From assembly GCF_007827955.1 (NCBI RefSeq), contig NZ_VITR01000003.1, positions 62,001-126,000 on the forward strand: 64,000 bases of DNA. The letters run 5' to 3'. The notes beneath the pieces are model-generated. The model worked only from the letters and a program-made list of their open reading frames with translations. It had not been told where the DNA came from and did not search any database. The position numbers were made by a program, and so were the translations under genes. Of this stretch, positions 8,648 to 19,400 are shown piece by piece (within the stretch, counting starts at the first letter, position 1; the number at the start of each line of letters is the position of its first letter). This stretch comes from Nitrospirillum pindoramense. GTDB taxonomy: Bacteria > Pseudomonadota > Alphaproteobacteria > Azospirillales > Azospirillaceae.

Positions 8648-10282
8648 CTATCCCAACTCGATACGGTTCCGGCCGGCGTTCTTCGCCCGATACAGGGCGG
8701 CGTCGGCCATCTGGTTCAGCGCCTTGGCGTCCCGCCCGTCCTGGAATCCGGCCACACCGCCCGAGAACGTCACCTGGAACGGCGTGTCCCCATGGACATA
8801 GGGGATGTCGCTGAATTGCTGGCGCAAGAGGTTCAGGCGGTCCACCGCGTCCTGCGGGGCGGTGTGGGGCATGATGATGGCGAACTCCTCGCCACCATAG
8901 CGGCCGATCATGTCGGTGCGACGCAGCCGCTGGTGCAGCAGCCGTGACAATCCCTTGATGACGCGGTCTCCGGCGCCGTGGCCGTATCGGTCGTTCACCT
9001 TCTTGAAATGGTCTATGTCCAGCATCGCGAAGGCCAGCGCCGTTCCCTCGCGCCGGGCGCGCGCCACCTCCGACGCCAGCAGATCCTGGATCATCAGGTG
9101 GTTGTACGCGCCGGTCAGGCCGTCGCGCACCATCAATGCCTTGAGCTGCCGGGCCCGTCGCGCGCGGGCCCGCACGGTTTCCGCCAAGTCGCCCAGATCC
9201 ACGGGCTTGGTCATATAGGCGTCGATGCCGGTGCGGACGGCGGAACGATAGGTCTCCGCGTCCAAATCCGCCGTCAGGAAAACGATGGGCAGGGCCAGCA
9301 GCCCGTCATATTGCCGCAAGACCGCCGCCAGCTCGAAGCCGGTGCACTGCGGCATGATCAGGTCGGTGACCACCAGGTCGGCGTTGTGGTCGTAGATCGC
9401 CTCCATCGCCTGCATCGGGTTCGTCACCAGACGGGTCCGCATGCCGGCCGACTGCAGGGCCATTTCGTAATAGGCGCCCAAGGTGGCGTCATCGTCCACG
9501 ATCACGATGCGCAGGGGCTGGTCCGGATCGCGCTCCGTCAGGCGGTCCAGATGGTCCACCAGCACGTTGACGTCGGGCGGCTTCACCACATAGGCGTCGC
9601 AGCCGGCGCGCGCCGCCGCCAAGCGGGCGGCGAAGCCGGTGGAGGACGACAGCGCCACCGCCGGGATCTTGCGCCCTTTGGTGTCCGCCATGTGGGCGCC
9701 GCCGGGGGCCAGGTCATAGGGGTTCAGGTCCAGAATCACCGCCTCCGGCTCTTCTGCGGCGGCGGCAAGGGCCTGGGCATCCGGGAAGACGGTCAAGGCA
9801 TAGCCGTAGGCGGCCAAGACATCGGCGAGGTCATCCGCGGCCGCGCTCTCCGGCCGGACCATATGGACGGGACGCAGGGGGCCTTGGGGGGAAAGATCCG
9901 GTGCCGACGGCAGGGGCGTGGTGGGGGCGGCCGGTGCCGCGACCGTGGCCGCGTCCTGCAACCCCTGCAAGGCGTCCCGCAGGGCGTCGGGGGCCACCGG
10001 CCCCGGCTGGTTCAGCAACCGCTCCAGCGCGCGGGCCGCCCCGCTCAGGTCCGGCAGGCCGAAGGTGGCGCCCGACCCCGCCAGGGAATGGCTGTGGCGC
10101 GCCAGATCCGCGTAGGCGTCGGCGTCACCCGTTTCAATCAAGGTTCGCGCCGCCTGGTGAATCAGCGCCAGGCGGCCCGGCAGGCCGGTCATGAAGTCCT
10201 GCCGGATTTTCTCCATCCGGGCCAGCAAGTCCTCGGGCAGGGCAGGGTGGGGTGAGGCGTCGGGGCGGCTGTCCAGGGTCAT
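8648..10282 (-). CDS. Hpt - receiver - receiver - GGDEF diguanylate cyclase
   Basis: 544 residues. An N-terminal Hpt domain has the phosphoacceptor motif HSLAGSGATFG (His65). A receiver-like domain follows, with VILDLN as its only clear acceptor-type motif and no typical DD pair, then a canonical receiver (VIVDDD, VVTDLIMP, TKP lysine). The C-terminal GGDEF domain carries the active-site signature GGEEF and, five residues before it, an RRTD inhibitory I-site. It should make cyclic di-GMP under phosphorelay control, with product inhibition. The start overlaps the stop of the upstream single-domain receiver gene (ATGA), so the two are coupled. Confidence 0.9.
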   Translation of the reverse strand: MTLDSRPDASPHPALPEDLLARMEKIRQDFMTGLPGRLALIHQAARTLIETGDADAYADLARHSHSLAGSGATFGLPDLSGAARALERLLNQPGPVAPDALRDALQGLQDAATVAAPAAPTTPLPSAPDLSPQGPLRPVHMVRPESAAADDLADVLAAYGYALTVFPDAQALAAAAEEPEAVILDLNPYDLAPGGAHMADTKGRKIPAVALSSSTGFAARLAAARAGCDAYVVKPPDVNVLVDHLDRLTERDPDQPLRIVIVDDDATLGAYYEMALQSAGMRTRLVTNPMQAMEAIYDHNADLVVTDLIMPQCTGFELAAVLRQYDGLLALPIVFLTADLDAETYRSAVRTGIDAYMTKPVDLGDLAETVRARARRARQLKALMVRDGLTGAYNHLMIQDLLASEVARARREGTALAFAMLDIDHFKKVNDRYGHGAGDRVIKGLSRLLHQRLRRTDMIGRYGGEEFAIIMPHTAPQDAVDRLNLLRQQFSDIPYVHGDTPFQVTFSGGVAGFQDGRDAKALNQMADAALYRAKNAGRNRIELG

Positions 10283-10686
10283 GGGCGGATCGTGGCGCCC
10301 CAAACATCACGGACGTTGCCAGGCAGGCCCAGGGGATCGAAGGGCTTGGCGATGACCCCCACGGCACCCAACGCCTTGAGCGCCGCCACCTCGGAATCTT
10401 GCGTCATGGCGGTGACGAAGGCGACCGGTATCCCGTCGAGGGAGGGGTGGTGCCGGATGGCGGCCAGCGTGGCCGGCCCGTCCATGCCCGGCATTACCGC
10501 ATCCAACAGGATCAGTTGCGGCACCCAGCCCTCCAGGATGGCCCTCTCCAGCAGTGCCAGGGCTTGGCCGCCGGACTCGGCCAACCGCACATCGAGGCCG
10601 CCGACATGGCGCAAACTGAGTTCCACGATCGCCTGGATATCGGGCTCATCATCGACATAAAGGACGCGGTTCAGTGTCTCGGCCAT
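10279..10686 (-). CDS. Single-domain response regulator
   Basis: 135 residues from the ATG at 10686, giving the normal receiver opening LNRVLYVDDEPDIQ. The acidic pair is in VDDE, the phosphorylated Asp is in LILLDAVMPGMDG (Asp62), the conserved Thr is in FVTAMT and the Lys in AKPFDP. There is no output domain, so it should act by protein interaction or as a phosphorelay intermediate. The four-base overlap with the Hpt-receiver-GGDEF gene suggests a phosphorelay ending in cyclic di-GMP synthesis. The ribosome-binding site is weak. Confidence 0.88.
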   Translation of the reverse strand: MAETLNRVLYVDDEPDIQAIVELSLRHVGGLDVRLAESGGQALALLERAILEGWVPQLILLDAVMPGMDGPATLAAIRHHPSLDGIPVAFVTAMTQDSEVAALKALGAVGVIAKPFDPLGLPGNVRDVWGATIRP

Positions 10687-11068
10687 GACGGAGTCCAAAG
10701 CATCGGCTGGAGAAAGTTTTCCCACTGCACTAACGTGTTCACACCGTACCCGCGTGAACCAATGCGTGCAAATGGAGTTCCGGGCCACTGGTGGGCGGAC
10801 CACTGAGCCGTGTCAGCCATCATTGCGCGGCTGTGTGCCGGGGCCATGCGCCTGAATCTCCCCTGCTCACGGGTGACATGCCGCATGAGCCCTTGGAAAA
10901 GGTGGCGGAACGCGCTAGATATCCGCCCGCCCGGGAGGTAATGCGGCGTGCCGTCGGACCCCCCGGCTTTTTTCATGCGGGTCCTTGTCAGGGCCCGCGC
11001 TCGTTTTTGAACTTCCCCCGCGCCGGCTTCATTCTTTTGCACCGGACGTTGGACGACGGAGCCCTCTA
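10687..11068. other. Intergenic region upstream of the EF-G paralogue
   Basis: These 382 bases lie between the divergently read receiver and EF-G genes. They hold a good sigma-70-type promoter for EF-G (10893-10921), leaving a leader of about 140 bases. No coding frame with family resemblance, and no riboswitch I recognise, was seen. Confidence 0.4.
10893..10921 (+). promoter_or_regulatory. Putative sigma-70 promoter for EF-G paralogue
   Basis: TTGGAA (10893-10898) and TAGATA (10916-10921) are separated by 17 bases, the optimal housekeeping-sigma spacing, in an otherwise GC-rich region about 150 bases before the start codon. No experimental support. Confidence 0.4.
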
Positions 11069-13210
11069 ATGCCCCGCAGCACACCGCTGGACGACATTCG
11101 CAACATCGGCATCATCGCCCACGTCGATGCCGGCAAGACGACGACCACTGAGCGCATCCTGTACTACACGGGTCGCAAGCACACGATCGTCGACATTCAT
11201 GACACCAAGGACCTGAAGTCGTCGACCACGACCGACTATCTGGAACAGGAACAGAAGCGCGGCATCACCATTCAGTCCGCTGCCGTGTCCTGCTTCTGGA
11301 AGGACAAGAAGATCAACCTGATCGACACCCCAGGCCACGTGGACTTCACCATTGAGGTGAACCGCTCCCTGCGCGTGCTCGACGGTGCCGTGGTGGTGTT
11401 CGACGGCGTGGCCGGTGTGGAGCCCCAGACCGAGACCAACTGGCGCCTGGCGGATAACTACAACGTTCCGCGTATGTGCTACGTCAACAAGATGGACCGT
11501 TCGGGCGCCAGCTTCACCCGCTGCGTGGACATGATCCGCAAGCGCCTGGGCGCCACCCCGGCCGTCATCCAGCTGCCGCTGGGCTCGGAAGACAACTTCC
11601 AGGGCATGATCGACCTCGTCGAGATGAAGGCTTATGTCTGGTTCTCCGAGGAAAAGGACAGCCAGTGGGAAATCTGGGACGTCACCGACGACCTGGCCGA
11701 CAAGCTGAAGATCACCAACGCCTATGACCGTGAGCTGCTGAGCAAGGTCGCCGAGTACCGCGCCGAGCTGATCGACACCTGCCTGATGCAGGATGACGCG
11801 GCCATGGAGCAGTACCTGGAGTCCGGTGAAGAGCCGGCCCCCTCCGTGCTGAAGGAATGCCTGCGTCTCGGTACCCTGAAGGGCGACTTCACCCCGGTTC
11901 TGTGCGGTTCCTCGTACAAGAACAAGGGCGTGCAGCAGCTGCTGGACGCGGTCGTCGCCTTCCTGCCGTCGCCGACGGACGTCGAGGCCATCAAGACCGT
12001 GGATCCGGACGGCAACCCGAACGGCGAGCGCAAGTCGTCGGACGATGAGCCCTTCTCCGGCCTGGCTTTCAAGGTCATCAACGACAAGTACGGTTCGCTG
12101 ACCTTCGTGCGCGTCTACTCGGGCGTCGTCGCCAAGGGCACCTCCCTGCTGAACACCACCCGCGGCAAGCGTGAGCGCATCGGCCGTATCGTGGAAATGT
12201 TCGCCAAGGAAGCGAACGACCTGGAAGAAGCCCGCGCGGGCGACATCGTGGCCTTCGTCTCGCTGGCCGAGACGGATACCGGTGACACCCTGTGCGACGC
12301 CACCGCCCCGGTGGTGCTGGAGCGCATGCGCTTCCCCGACCCCGTGATCAGCGTGTCGGTGGAGCCGAAGAACCGGGCCGACCAGGACAAGTTCGGCGCC
12401 GCCATCGGCAAGATGGTCCGCGCGGACCCGTCGCTGCGTCTGGAAACCGATCGCGACACCGGCCAGACCCTGCTGCGCGGCATGGGCGAGCTGCACCTGG
12501 AAGTGACGCTCGACCGTATGCGCACCGAGTTCGGCGTGGAAGGCGTAATGGGCCGTCCGCAGGTGGCCTATCGTGAGACGATCACCAAGACCATCGAGTA
12601 CACCTACACCCACAAGAAGCAGACTGGTGGTTCGGGCCAGTTCGCCGAAGTGAAGATCCGCTTCGAGCCGAAGGAACGCGGCGCCGGCTTCGCTTTCGTC
12701 GACAAGGTCGTCGGCGGCACCGTGCCGCGCGAATACATCCCGTCGGTGGGCAAGGGCCTGGAAGTCCAGAAGGAAGACGGCGTCCTGGCCGGCTACCCGA
12801 CCGTGGACTTCGAAGCCACCCTGATCGACGGTAAGTACCACGAAGTCGACTCGAACGCCCTGACGTTCGAAATCGCCGCCAAGGCTTGCTTCCGCGAAGG
12901 CATCCGGACCGCCGGTCCGATCCTGCTGGAGCCGGTGATGAAGGTCGAAGTGGTGGTTCCCGATGACTACCTCGGTGACGTGATCGGCGACATCAACCGT
13001 CGTCGTGGCACGGTGCTGGGCCAGCTGGAGCGTGGCCACAACATCGCCGTCGAATCCCACGTGCCGCTGTCCGAAATGTTCGGTTACATCGGTCAGCTGC
13101 GTGGCATGACCTCGGGTCGTGGCTCCTACACCATGGAGTTCTCGCACTACGACCCGGTGCCGAAGAACGTGGCCGACGAAATCATCGCGAAGAGCGGCAA
13201 GGCCGCCTGA
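11069..13210 (+). CDS. fusA: Elongation factor G (isolated paralogue)
   Basis: 713 residues. The ATG at 11069 opens with the family N-terminus ending in the P-loop [20 protein letters not shown] (G3), VNKMDR (G4) and CGSSYKNKG (G5) complete the GTPase. Domain II, domain III ([10 protein letters not shown]), domain IV ([15 protein letters not shown]) and domain V ([32 protein letters not shown]) are all present. EF-G drives ribosomal translocation and, with RRF, recycling. The switch I region is longer than in canonical EF-G ([19 protein letters not shown]), and rpsL/rpsG/tuf are not adjacent, so this is probably a second EF-G. Frequent CGT and GGT codons suggest high expression. Confidence 0.88.
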   Translation: MPRSTPLDDIRNIGIIAHVDAGKTTTTERILYYTGRKHTIVDIHDTKDLKSSTTTDYLEQEQKRGITIQSAAVSCFWKDKKINLIDTPGHVDFTIEVNRSLRVLDGAVVVFDGVAGVEPQTETNWRLADNYNVPRMCYVNKMDRSGASFTRCVDMIRKRLGATPAVIQLPLGSEDNFQGMIDLVEMKAYVWFSEEKDSQWEIWDVTDDLADKLKITNAYDRELLSKVAEYRAELIDTCLMQDDAAMEQYLESGEEPAPSVLKECLRLGTLKGDFTPVLCGSSYKNKGVQQLLDAVVAFLPSPTDVEAIKTVDPDGNPNGERKSSDDEPFSGLAFKVINDKYGSLTFVRVYSGVVAKGTSLLNTTRGKRERIGRIVEMFAKEANDLEEARAGDIVAFVSLAETDTGDTLCDATAPVVLERMRFPDPVISVSVEPKNRADQDKFGAAIGKMVRADPSLRLETDRDTGQTLLRGMGELHLEVTLDRMRTEFGVEGVMGRPQVAYRETITKTIEYTYTHKKQTGGSGQFAEVKIRFEPKERGAGFAFVDKVVGGTVPREYIPSVGKGLEVQKEDGVLAGYPTVDFEATLIDGKYHEVDSNALTFEIAAKACFREGIRTAGPILLEPVMKVEVVVPDDYLGDVIGDINRRRGTVLGQLERGHNIAVESHVPLSEMFGYIGQLRGMTSGRGSYTMEFSHYDPVPKNVADEIIAKSGKAA

Positions 13211-13241
13211 GCCTGATTTCCAAGGCGCTGTAGTACAAGAG

Positions 13242-13273
13242 CGGCCGCCCCTCGGGGCGGCCGTTTCTTTTTT
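13242..13273 (+). terminator. Rho-independent terminator of the EF-G gene
   Basis: CGGCCGCCCC pairs perfectly with GGGGCGGCCG around a tight TC turn and is followed by TTTCTTTTTT. It begins 32 bases after the EF-G stop codon, giving a monocistronic unit. Confidence 0.9.
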
Positions 13274-13403
13274 GGGATGGGTGTGATGCCAGGGCCCAGC
13301 CCTAACCGCCTGTTTGGCAAAGCCTGATTCATATCAGAATCGAAACAATGCCCACTGGGTCTGGGCGGGAAGCCAAGGCCCGACCTCAGCCCTTGACGAC
13401 GCC

Positions 13404-16400
13404 TTAACTGGAGGCGTTCAGGAAGCTCGCCAGCCAGGCGTTCATCTGGTCGGTGGTGAAGGCCGTGGCCTGGGCGCTGGTGACGGCCTGGGCCAGGGTA
13501 CGGCCCATGCTGGATAGCTGATCGGTGGTCAGGGCCTGGGCTTGGGCGGTGGTCAGCGCCGCCACTTGCGTGGTGGTGAATTCCCGAATGTCGTCGGTGG
13601 TCAGGGCGCTTAGCTGGCTGGTGGTCAGGGCCTGCACCTGGCTGGACGACAGGCGCGCCACCTGGGCGCTGGTCAGGGCCGACAGGTTGTCGGTGGTCAG
13701 GCCCGCCAGCTGGCCGGTGCTGAGCGCCGCCACCTGGTTGGTGCCCAGCCGCTGGACCGTATCGGTCGACAGGCCGTCCAACTGAGCCGTGCCCAGCGCC
13801 TGCACCTGCGCCGTGGTCAGGGCGCGAACGTCCAGGGCGGGCAGGGCGTTCAACTGGTCTGACGTGAGCGCCTGCACCTGGTCAGTGGTCAGCCTGGACA
13901 CCTGGGCGCTGCTCAAGGCAGCCACGCTGTCGCTGTTCAAGGCCGACAGTTGCGCGGTGGTCAGCGCCGTCACCTGGGCGCTGTTCAGGATGCGCAGGTC
14001 GGCGGTGGACAGGGCGTTCAGTTGGGCCGTTGTCAGGCTCTGGATCTGGGTGGTGCTGAGGCCCGTGACCTGCACCGTGGTCAAAGCCCCCAACTGATCG
14101 GTGGTCAGCGCGTTCAACTGGTCGCTGGTCAACCCCACCAGTTGGCCGGTGGTGAAGGCCGCCAGGTTGGCCGTTCCCAGGTTCGCCAGCTGATCGGTGC
14201 CCAGGGCCCCGATTTGCGCCGAGGTCAGGCTGCGGATATCGGCTGTCGGCAGCGCCACCAACTGATCGCTGGTCAGGGCCTGGATCTGGTCCGTGCTCAG
14301 CCTGGACACCTGCGCGCTGGTCAACCCCGCCACATGGGCCGTGTCGAGTGCTGCCACCTGGGCGGTGGACAGGCTGGACAGCTGTGACGTCGACAGGGCG
14401 CGGACGGCGGCCGTGGTCAGGGCGTTCAACTGATCGCTGCCCAGGGCCCCCACCTGATCGGTGGTCAGGCGCGCCACCTGGACGGTGCTCAGGGCCCCCA
14501 GGGCGTCACTGCCCAGCCCGGCCAGCTGGGCGCTGCGGAGCGCCGTGACCTGGTCGGTGGCCAGGGCGCGGATATCCACCGTGCTGAGGGCGTTCAACTG
14601 GTCGGTGGTCAGCGCCTGGACCTGGCTGGTGGACAGGCGGATGACCTGGGTGCTGCTCAGGGCGGCTATGTTGGCGGTGCCGACGCTTGCCACCTGGTCC
14701 GTGGAAAGTGCCCTCACCTGGGCGCTGGTCAAGGCCCGCACCGCCGCCGTCGTCAGCGCGTTCAGCTGGTCGCTGACCAGCGCCCGCACCTGCGCGGTGC
14801 TGAGTCCGGCCACCTGGCTCGTGGCCAGGGCGCTCACGGCGTCGGTGTTGAGGGTGGCCACCTCATCGGTGCTGAACGTCGCCAACTGGGCGGTGGACAG
14901 GGCGCGGATGTCGGCCGTCGAGAGCGCGTTCAGCTGATCGCTGGTCAGCGCCCGTACCTGGGCGGTGCCCAGCTTCGACACCTGCAGCGTGCTGAGGCCC
15001 GGGATCTGATCGGTGGTCAGCGCCGCCGCCTGGTCCGTCGTCAGGCCGGCCAGTTGCGTGGTGGTCAGGGCGGCCAAATTACCGGTGACCAGGGCGGCCA
15101 CCTGGGCCGTGCTCAGCGCCCCCAACTGGGCTGAGGTGAATTCCCGGATGTCGGCGGTGGACAGGCTGTTCAACTGGTCGGTGGTCAGCGCCCGCAACTG
15201 GTCGCTGGACAGCTTCGAGACCTGAATGGCGTTCAGGGCCGATAGATTATCCGATCCCAGCGTGGACAGTTGCGCTGTGGTCAGCGCCGCCACCTGCGCT
15301 GTGGTCAGCGCCCGTACGTCGATGGTCGACAGGGCGTTCAGCTGGTCGCTGGCCAGCGCCTGGATTTGGTCGGTGCCCAGGCGGGCCACCTGGGCGCTGC
15401 TGAGCGCCGCGACGCTGTCACTGCCCAGGGTGGACAGTTGATCGGTGCTGAGCGCCTGGAGCTGAGTGCTGGTCAGCGCCCGGATGTCCTGCGTGGTCAG
15501 GGCGTTCAACTGGTCGCTGTTCAGAACGCGGACTTGATCGGTCGATAGTTTGGCGACCTGGCCGCTGCTGAAAGCCGCCACCGTATCCGTGCCCAGGCTG
15601 GCGATCTGGCTGGTGCCGAGCGCCAGCAGTTGCGCCGTCGTCAGGGCGCGGACATCCGCGCTGTTGAGCGTGTTCAACTGGTCCGTGGTCAGCGCCCGGG
15701 CCTGGTCGGTGCTGAGCTTGGACACTTGCAGGGTGCTGAGGGCGGACGTCTGGCCGGTGGTCAGCGTCGAAATCTGCGCCGTTGTCAGGCCCGCGATCTG
15801 CACGCTGGTGAGGGCCGCGACATTGTCGGTGCTGAGGGCGGACAGCCGGTCGGTGCCGAGCGCCGACAGCTGGGCGGAGGTGAACTCCCGCATGTCCGCC
15901 GTCGTCAGACCGTTCAGCTGGTCACTGGTCAGCGACACCACCTGGTTGGTGGACAGCTTGTTGATCTGGGCGCTGGTCAGGGCGGACAGGGTGGCGGCCG
16001 TCAGCGTCGACAACTGGTCGGTGGTCAGCGTCGCCACCTGGGCGGAGGTCAGGGCCCGCACGTCGACCGAGCCCAGCGCGTTCAACTGGTCGCTGCCCAG
16101 CGCCGCCACTTGCGCGGTGGTGAGCTTGGCGATCTGGACGCTGGACAGGGCGGCGACGTTGTCGCTGCTGAGGGTGGCCACCTGGGCGGTGGTCAGCGCC
16201 GCCAGCTGGGTGCTGGCCAGGGCGCGGATGTCGGTGGTGGACAGCGCGCCCAGCTGGTCGCTGTTCAGCGCCTGGATCTGGGCGGTGGACAGCTTGGACA
16301 CCTGCAGGGTGCTCAACACCGCCACCTGATCGGTGGTCAGGGCGGCCGCCTGGCCCGTGGTCAAGCCGGCCAGCTGCGCGGTCGACAGGGCGGCGACGTT

Positions 16401-19400
16401 GGCCGTGCTCAAGCCCGACAGCTGGTCGGTGGTCAGCGCCGACAGCTGTGTCGAGGTGAATTCCCGGATGTCGGCGGTGGTCAGCGCGTTCAGTTGGTCG
16501 CTGCCGATTGACTGAATTTGGCCGCTGGTCAGGCCGGCGACCTGGCCGCTGGTGAACGCCGACAGATTGTCGGAGGTGAGGTTGGCCAGCTGGTCGGTGG
16601 TCAGCGCCGACAGCTGGGCGGAGGTGAACTCCCGCATGTCCGCCGTCGTCAGACCGTTCAGCTGGTCACTGGTCAGCGACACCACCTGGTTGGTGGACAG
16701 CTTGTTGATCTGGGCGCTGGTCAGGGCGGACAGGGTGGCGGCCGTCAGTGTCGACAACTGGTCGGTGGTCAGCGTCGCCACCTGGGCGGAGGTCAGGGCC
16801 CGCACGTCAACCGAGCCCAGCGCGTTCAACTGGTCGCTGCCCAGCGCCGCCACTTGCGCGGTGGTGAGCTTGGCGATCTGGACGCTGGACAGGGCGGCGA
16901 CGTTGTCGCTGCTGAGGGTGGCCACCTGGGCCGTGGTCAGCGCCGCCAGCTGGGTGCTGGCCAGGGCGCGGATGTCGGCGGTGGACAGCGCGCCCAGCTG
17001 GTCGCTGTTCAGCGCCTGGATCTGGGCGGTGGACAGCTTGGACACCTGCAGGGTGCTCAACACCGCCACCTGATCGGTGGTCAGGGCGGCCGCCTGGTCC
17101 GTGGTCAAGCCGGCCAGCTGCACGGTCGACAGGGCGGCGACGTTGGCCGTGGTCAAGCCCGACAGCTGGTCGGTGGTCAGCGCCGACAGCTGTGTCGAGG
17201 TGAATTCCCGGATGTCGGCGGTGGTCAGCGCGTTCAACTGGTCGCTGCCGATCCCCTGTATCTGGGCGCTGGTCAGGCCGGCGACCTGGCCGCTGGTGAA
17301 CGCCGACAGATTGTCGGAGGTCAGGTTGGCCAGCTGGTCGGTGGTCAGCGCCGACAGCTGGGCGGAGGTGAATTCCCGCATGTCGGCGGTGGTCAGGGTA
17401 TCCAGCTGGTCGCTGGTCAGGGCCTGGACCTGGCCGCTCGACAGCTTGGATACCTGGCCGCTGCTGAGGGCCGACAGGTTGGTCGATCCCAATGTCGACA
17501 CCTGTCCGGTGGTCAGTGCCGCGACCTGCGCGGTGGTCAGGGCGCGGATATCGGCTGTGCTGAGTGCGTTCAACTGGTCGCTGCTGAGCGCCCGCACCTG
17601 ATCGGTGGACAGGCGGCCCACTTGGGCGGTGCTCAGCGCCGCCACGGTGTCGCTGCCCAGCGCGGCGACCTGGTCCGTGCTGAGCGCCGCCACCTGGGCG
17701 CTGGTGAGTGCGCGGATGTCGGTGCTGGTCAACGCGTTCAGCTGGTCGCTGCCCAGGGCCCGGATCTGATCGGTGGACAGCTTCGACACCTGCAGCGTGG
17801 TCAGGCTGGCCACCTGGTCGCTGGTCAGGGCCGTCAGTTGCGCCGAGGTCAGGCCGGCCAGCTCCGTCGTTGTCAGCGCGGAAACCGCCGCCGTGCTCAG
17901 GCCCGCGATCTGGTCGCTGGTCAGGGCCTGCACCTGGGTGGAGGTGAACTCCCGCATGTCGGCGGAGGTCAGCGCCCCCAACTGGTCCGTGGTCAGCACC
18001 CGCATCTGGGAGCTGGTCAGGCCGGCGATCTGGCCGCTGGTCAGCGCCGACAGGTTGTCGGACCCCAGGTTGGTCAACTGGTCGGTGGTCAGTGCTGACA
18101 GCTGGGCGGAGGTGAACTCCCGCATGTCGGCGGTGGTCAGGGTGTTCAGCTGGTCCGACGTCAGGGACTGGAGCTGGCTGCTGGACAGCTTGCCGACCTG
18201 GGCGCTGGTCAGCGCCGACAGGGCGTTCGACGCCAGGGCCGACAGCTGATCCGTCGTCAGCGCCACGACTTGGGCGGTGGTCAGGGCGCGGATATCGGCG
18301 CTGCCCACAGCGTTCAGCTGGTCGCTGGTCAGGGCCCGCACTTGGCTGGTCGACAGGCGCGACACCTGCGCCGTGGTCAGGGCCGCGGTGTTGTCCGTGC
18401 TGAGCGTGGACAGTTGGTCCGTGGTCAGGGCCGCCACCTGGGCACTGGTCAGGGCGCGGATATCAGCGGTGTTCAAGGCGTTCAGCTGGTCGCTGGTCAG
18501 CGCGGTCAGCATGCCCGCCGACAGGCTGGCCACCTGGGCGGTGCTGAACGCCGCGATGGTGTCGCTGCTGAAGGAGGACAGTTGGCTGCTGGTCAGGACG
18601 GCCATCTGCGCCGTGGTCAGCACCCGGATGTCGGCGCTGGTGAGGGCGTTCAGCTGATCGCTGTTCAGCGCCCGGAATTGGGCGGTGGACAGCCTGGTCA
18701 CCTGCAAGGTGTTGAGCGCCCCCACCTGGTCGGTGGTCAGCGCCGCCACCTGCGCGGTGCCCAGGCCCGCCACCTGCGCGGTGGTCAGGGCGGCGACGGC
18801 CTGGGTGCCCAGGCTGGAAACCTGGTCGGTGGTCAGCGCGGCCAGCTGGGAGGAACTGAACTCGCGGATGTCGGCGCTGCCCAGCGCGTTCAACTGGTCG
18901 CTGGTCAAGGATCGCAGTTGGGCGCTGCCCAGCCCACCCACCTGGGCGCTGCTGAGTGCCGATAGATTGTCCGACCCCAGGGCCGACAGCTGGTCCGTGG
19001 TCAGCAGCGCGATCTGGGCCGAGGAGAATTCCCGCATGTCGGCCGTGGATAGGGCGTTCAACTGGTCCGTGGTCAGGGAGCGCAATTGCCCGCTGGACAG
19101 GGCCAGGATCTGCGTGCTGCCCAGGGCCGACAGGTTGTCGCTGCTTAGGGTGGACAGCTGGTCGGTGGTCAGGGCCGCGATCTGTGCGGTGCCGAGCGCG
19201 CGCACGTCGGCGGTGGACAGGGCGCCCAGCTGGTCGCTGTTCAGGGCGCGTAATTGGGCGCTGGTTAGGCGGGCCACTTGCGCCGTGGACAGGGCGCCCA
19301 GGGCGTCGGTGCCCAGGGTGGACACCTGCGCGGAGCCCAAGGCCGCGATCTGCGCGGTGGTCAGCGCGCGGATATCGGCGGTCGTCAGCGCGTTCAACTG

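Noticed and set aside
11066-13147. 693-residue minus-strand frame opposite EF-G
   Set aside because: It is a GC-bias shadow of the fusA gene, with a His/Gln/Val-rich composition and no family features.
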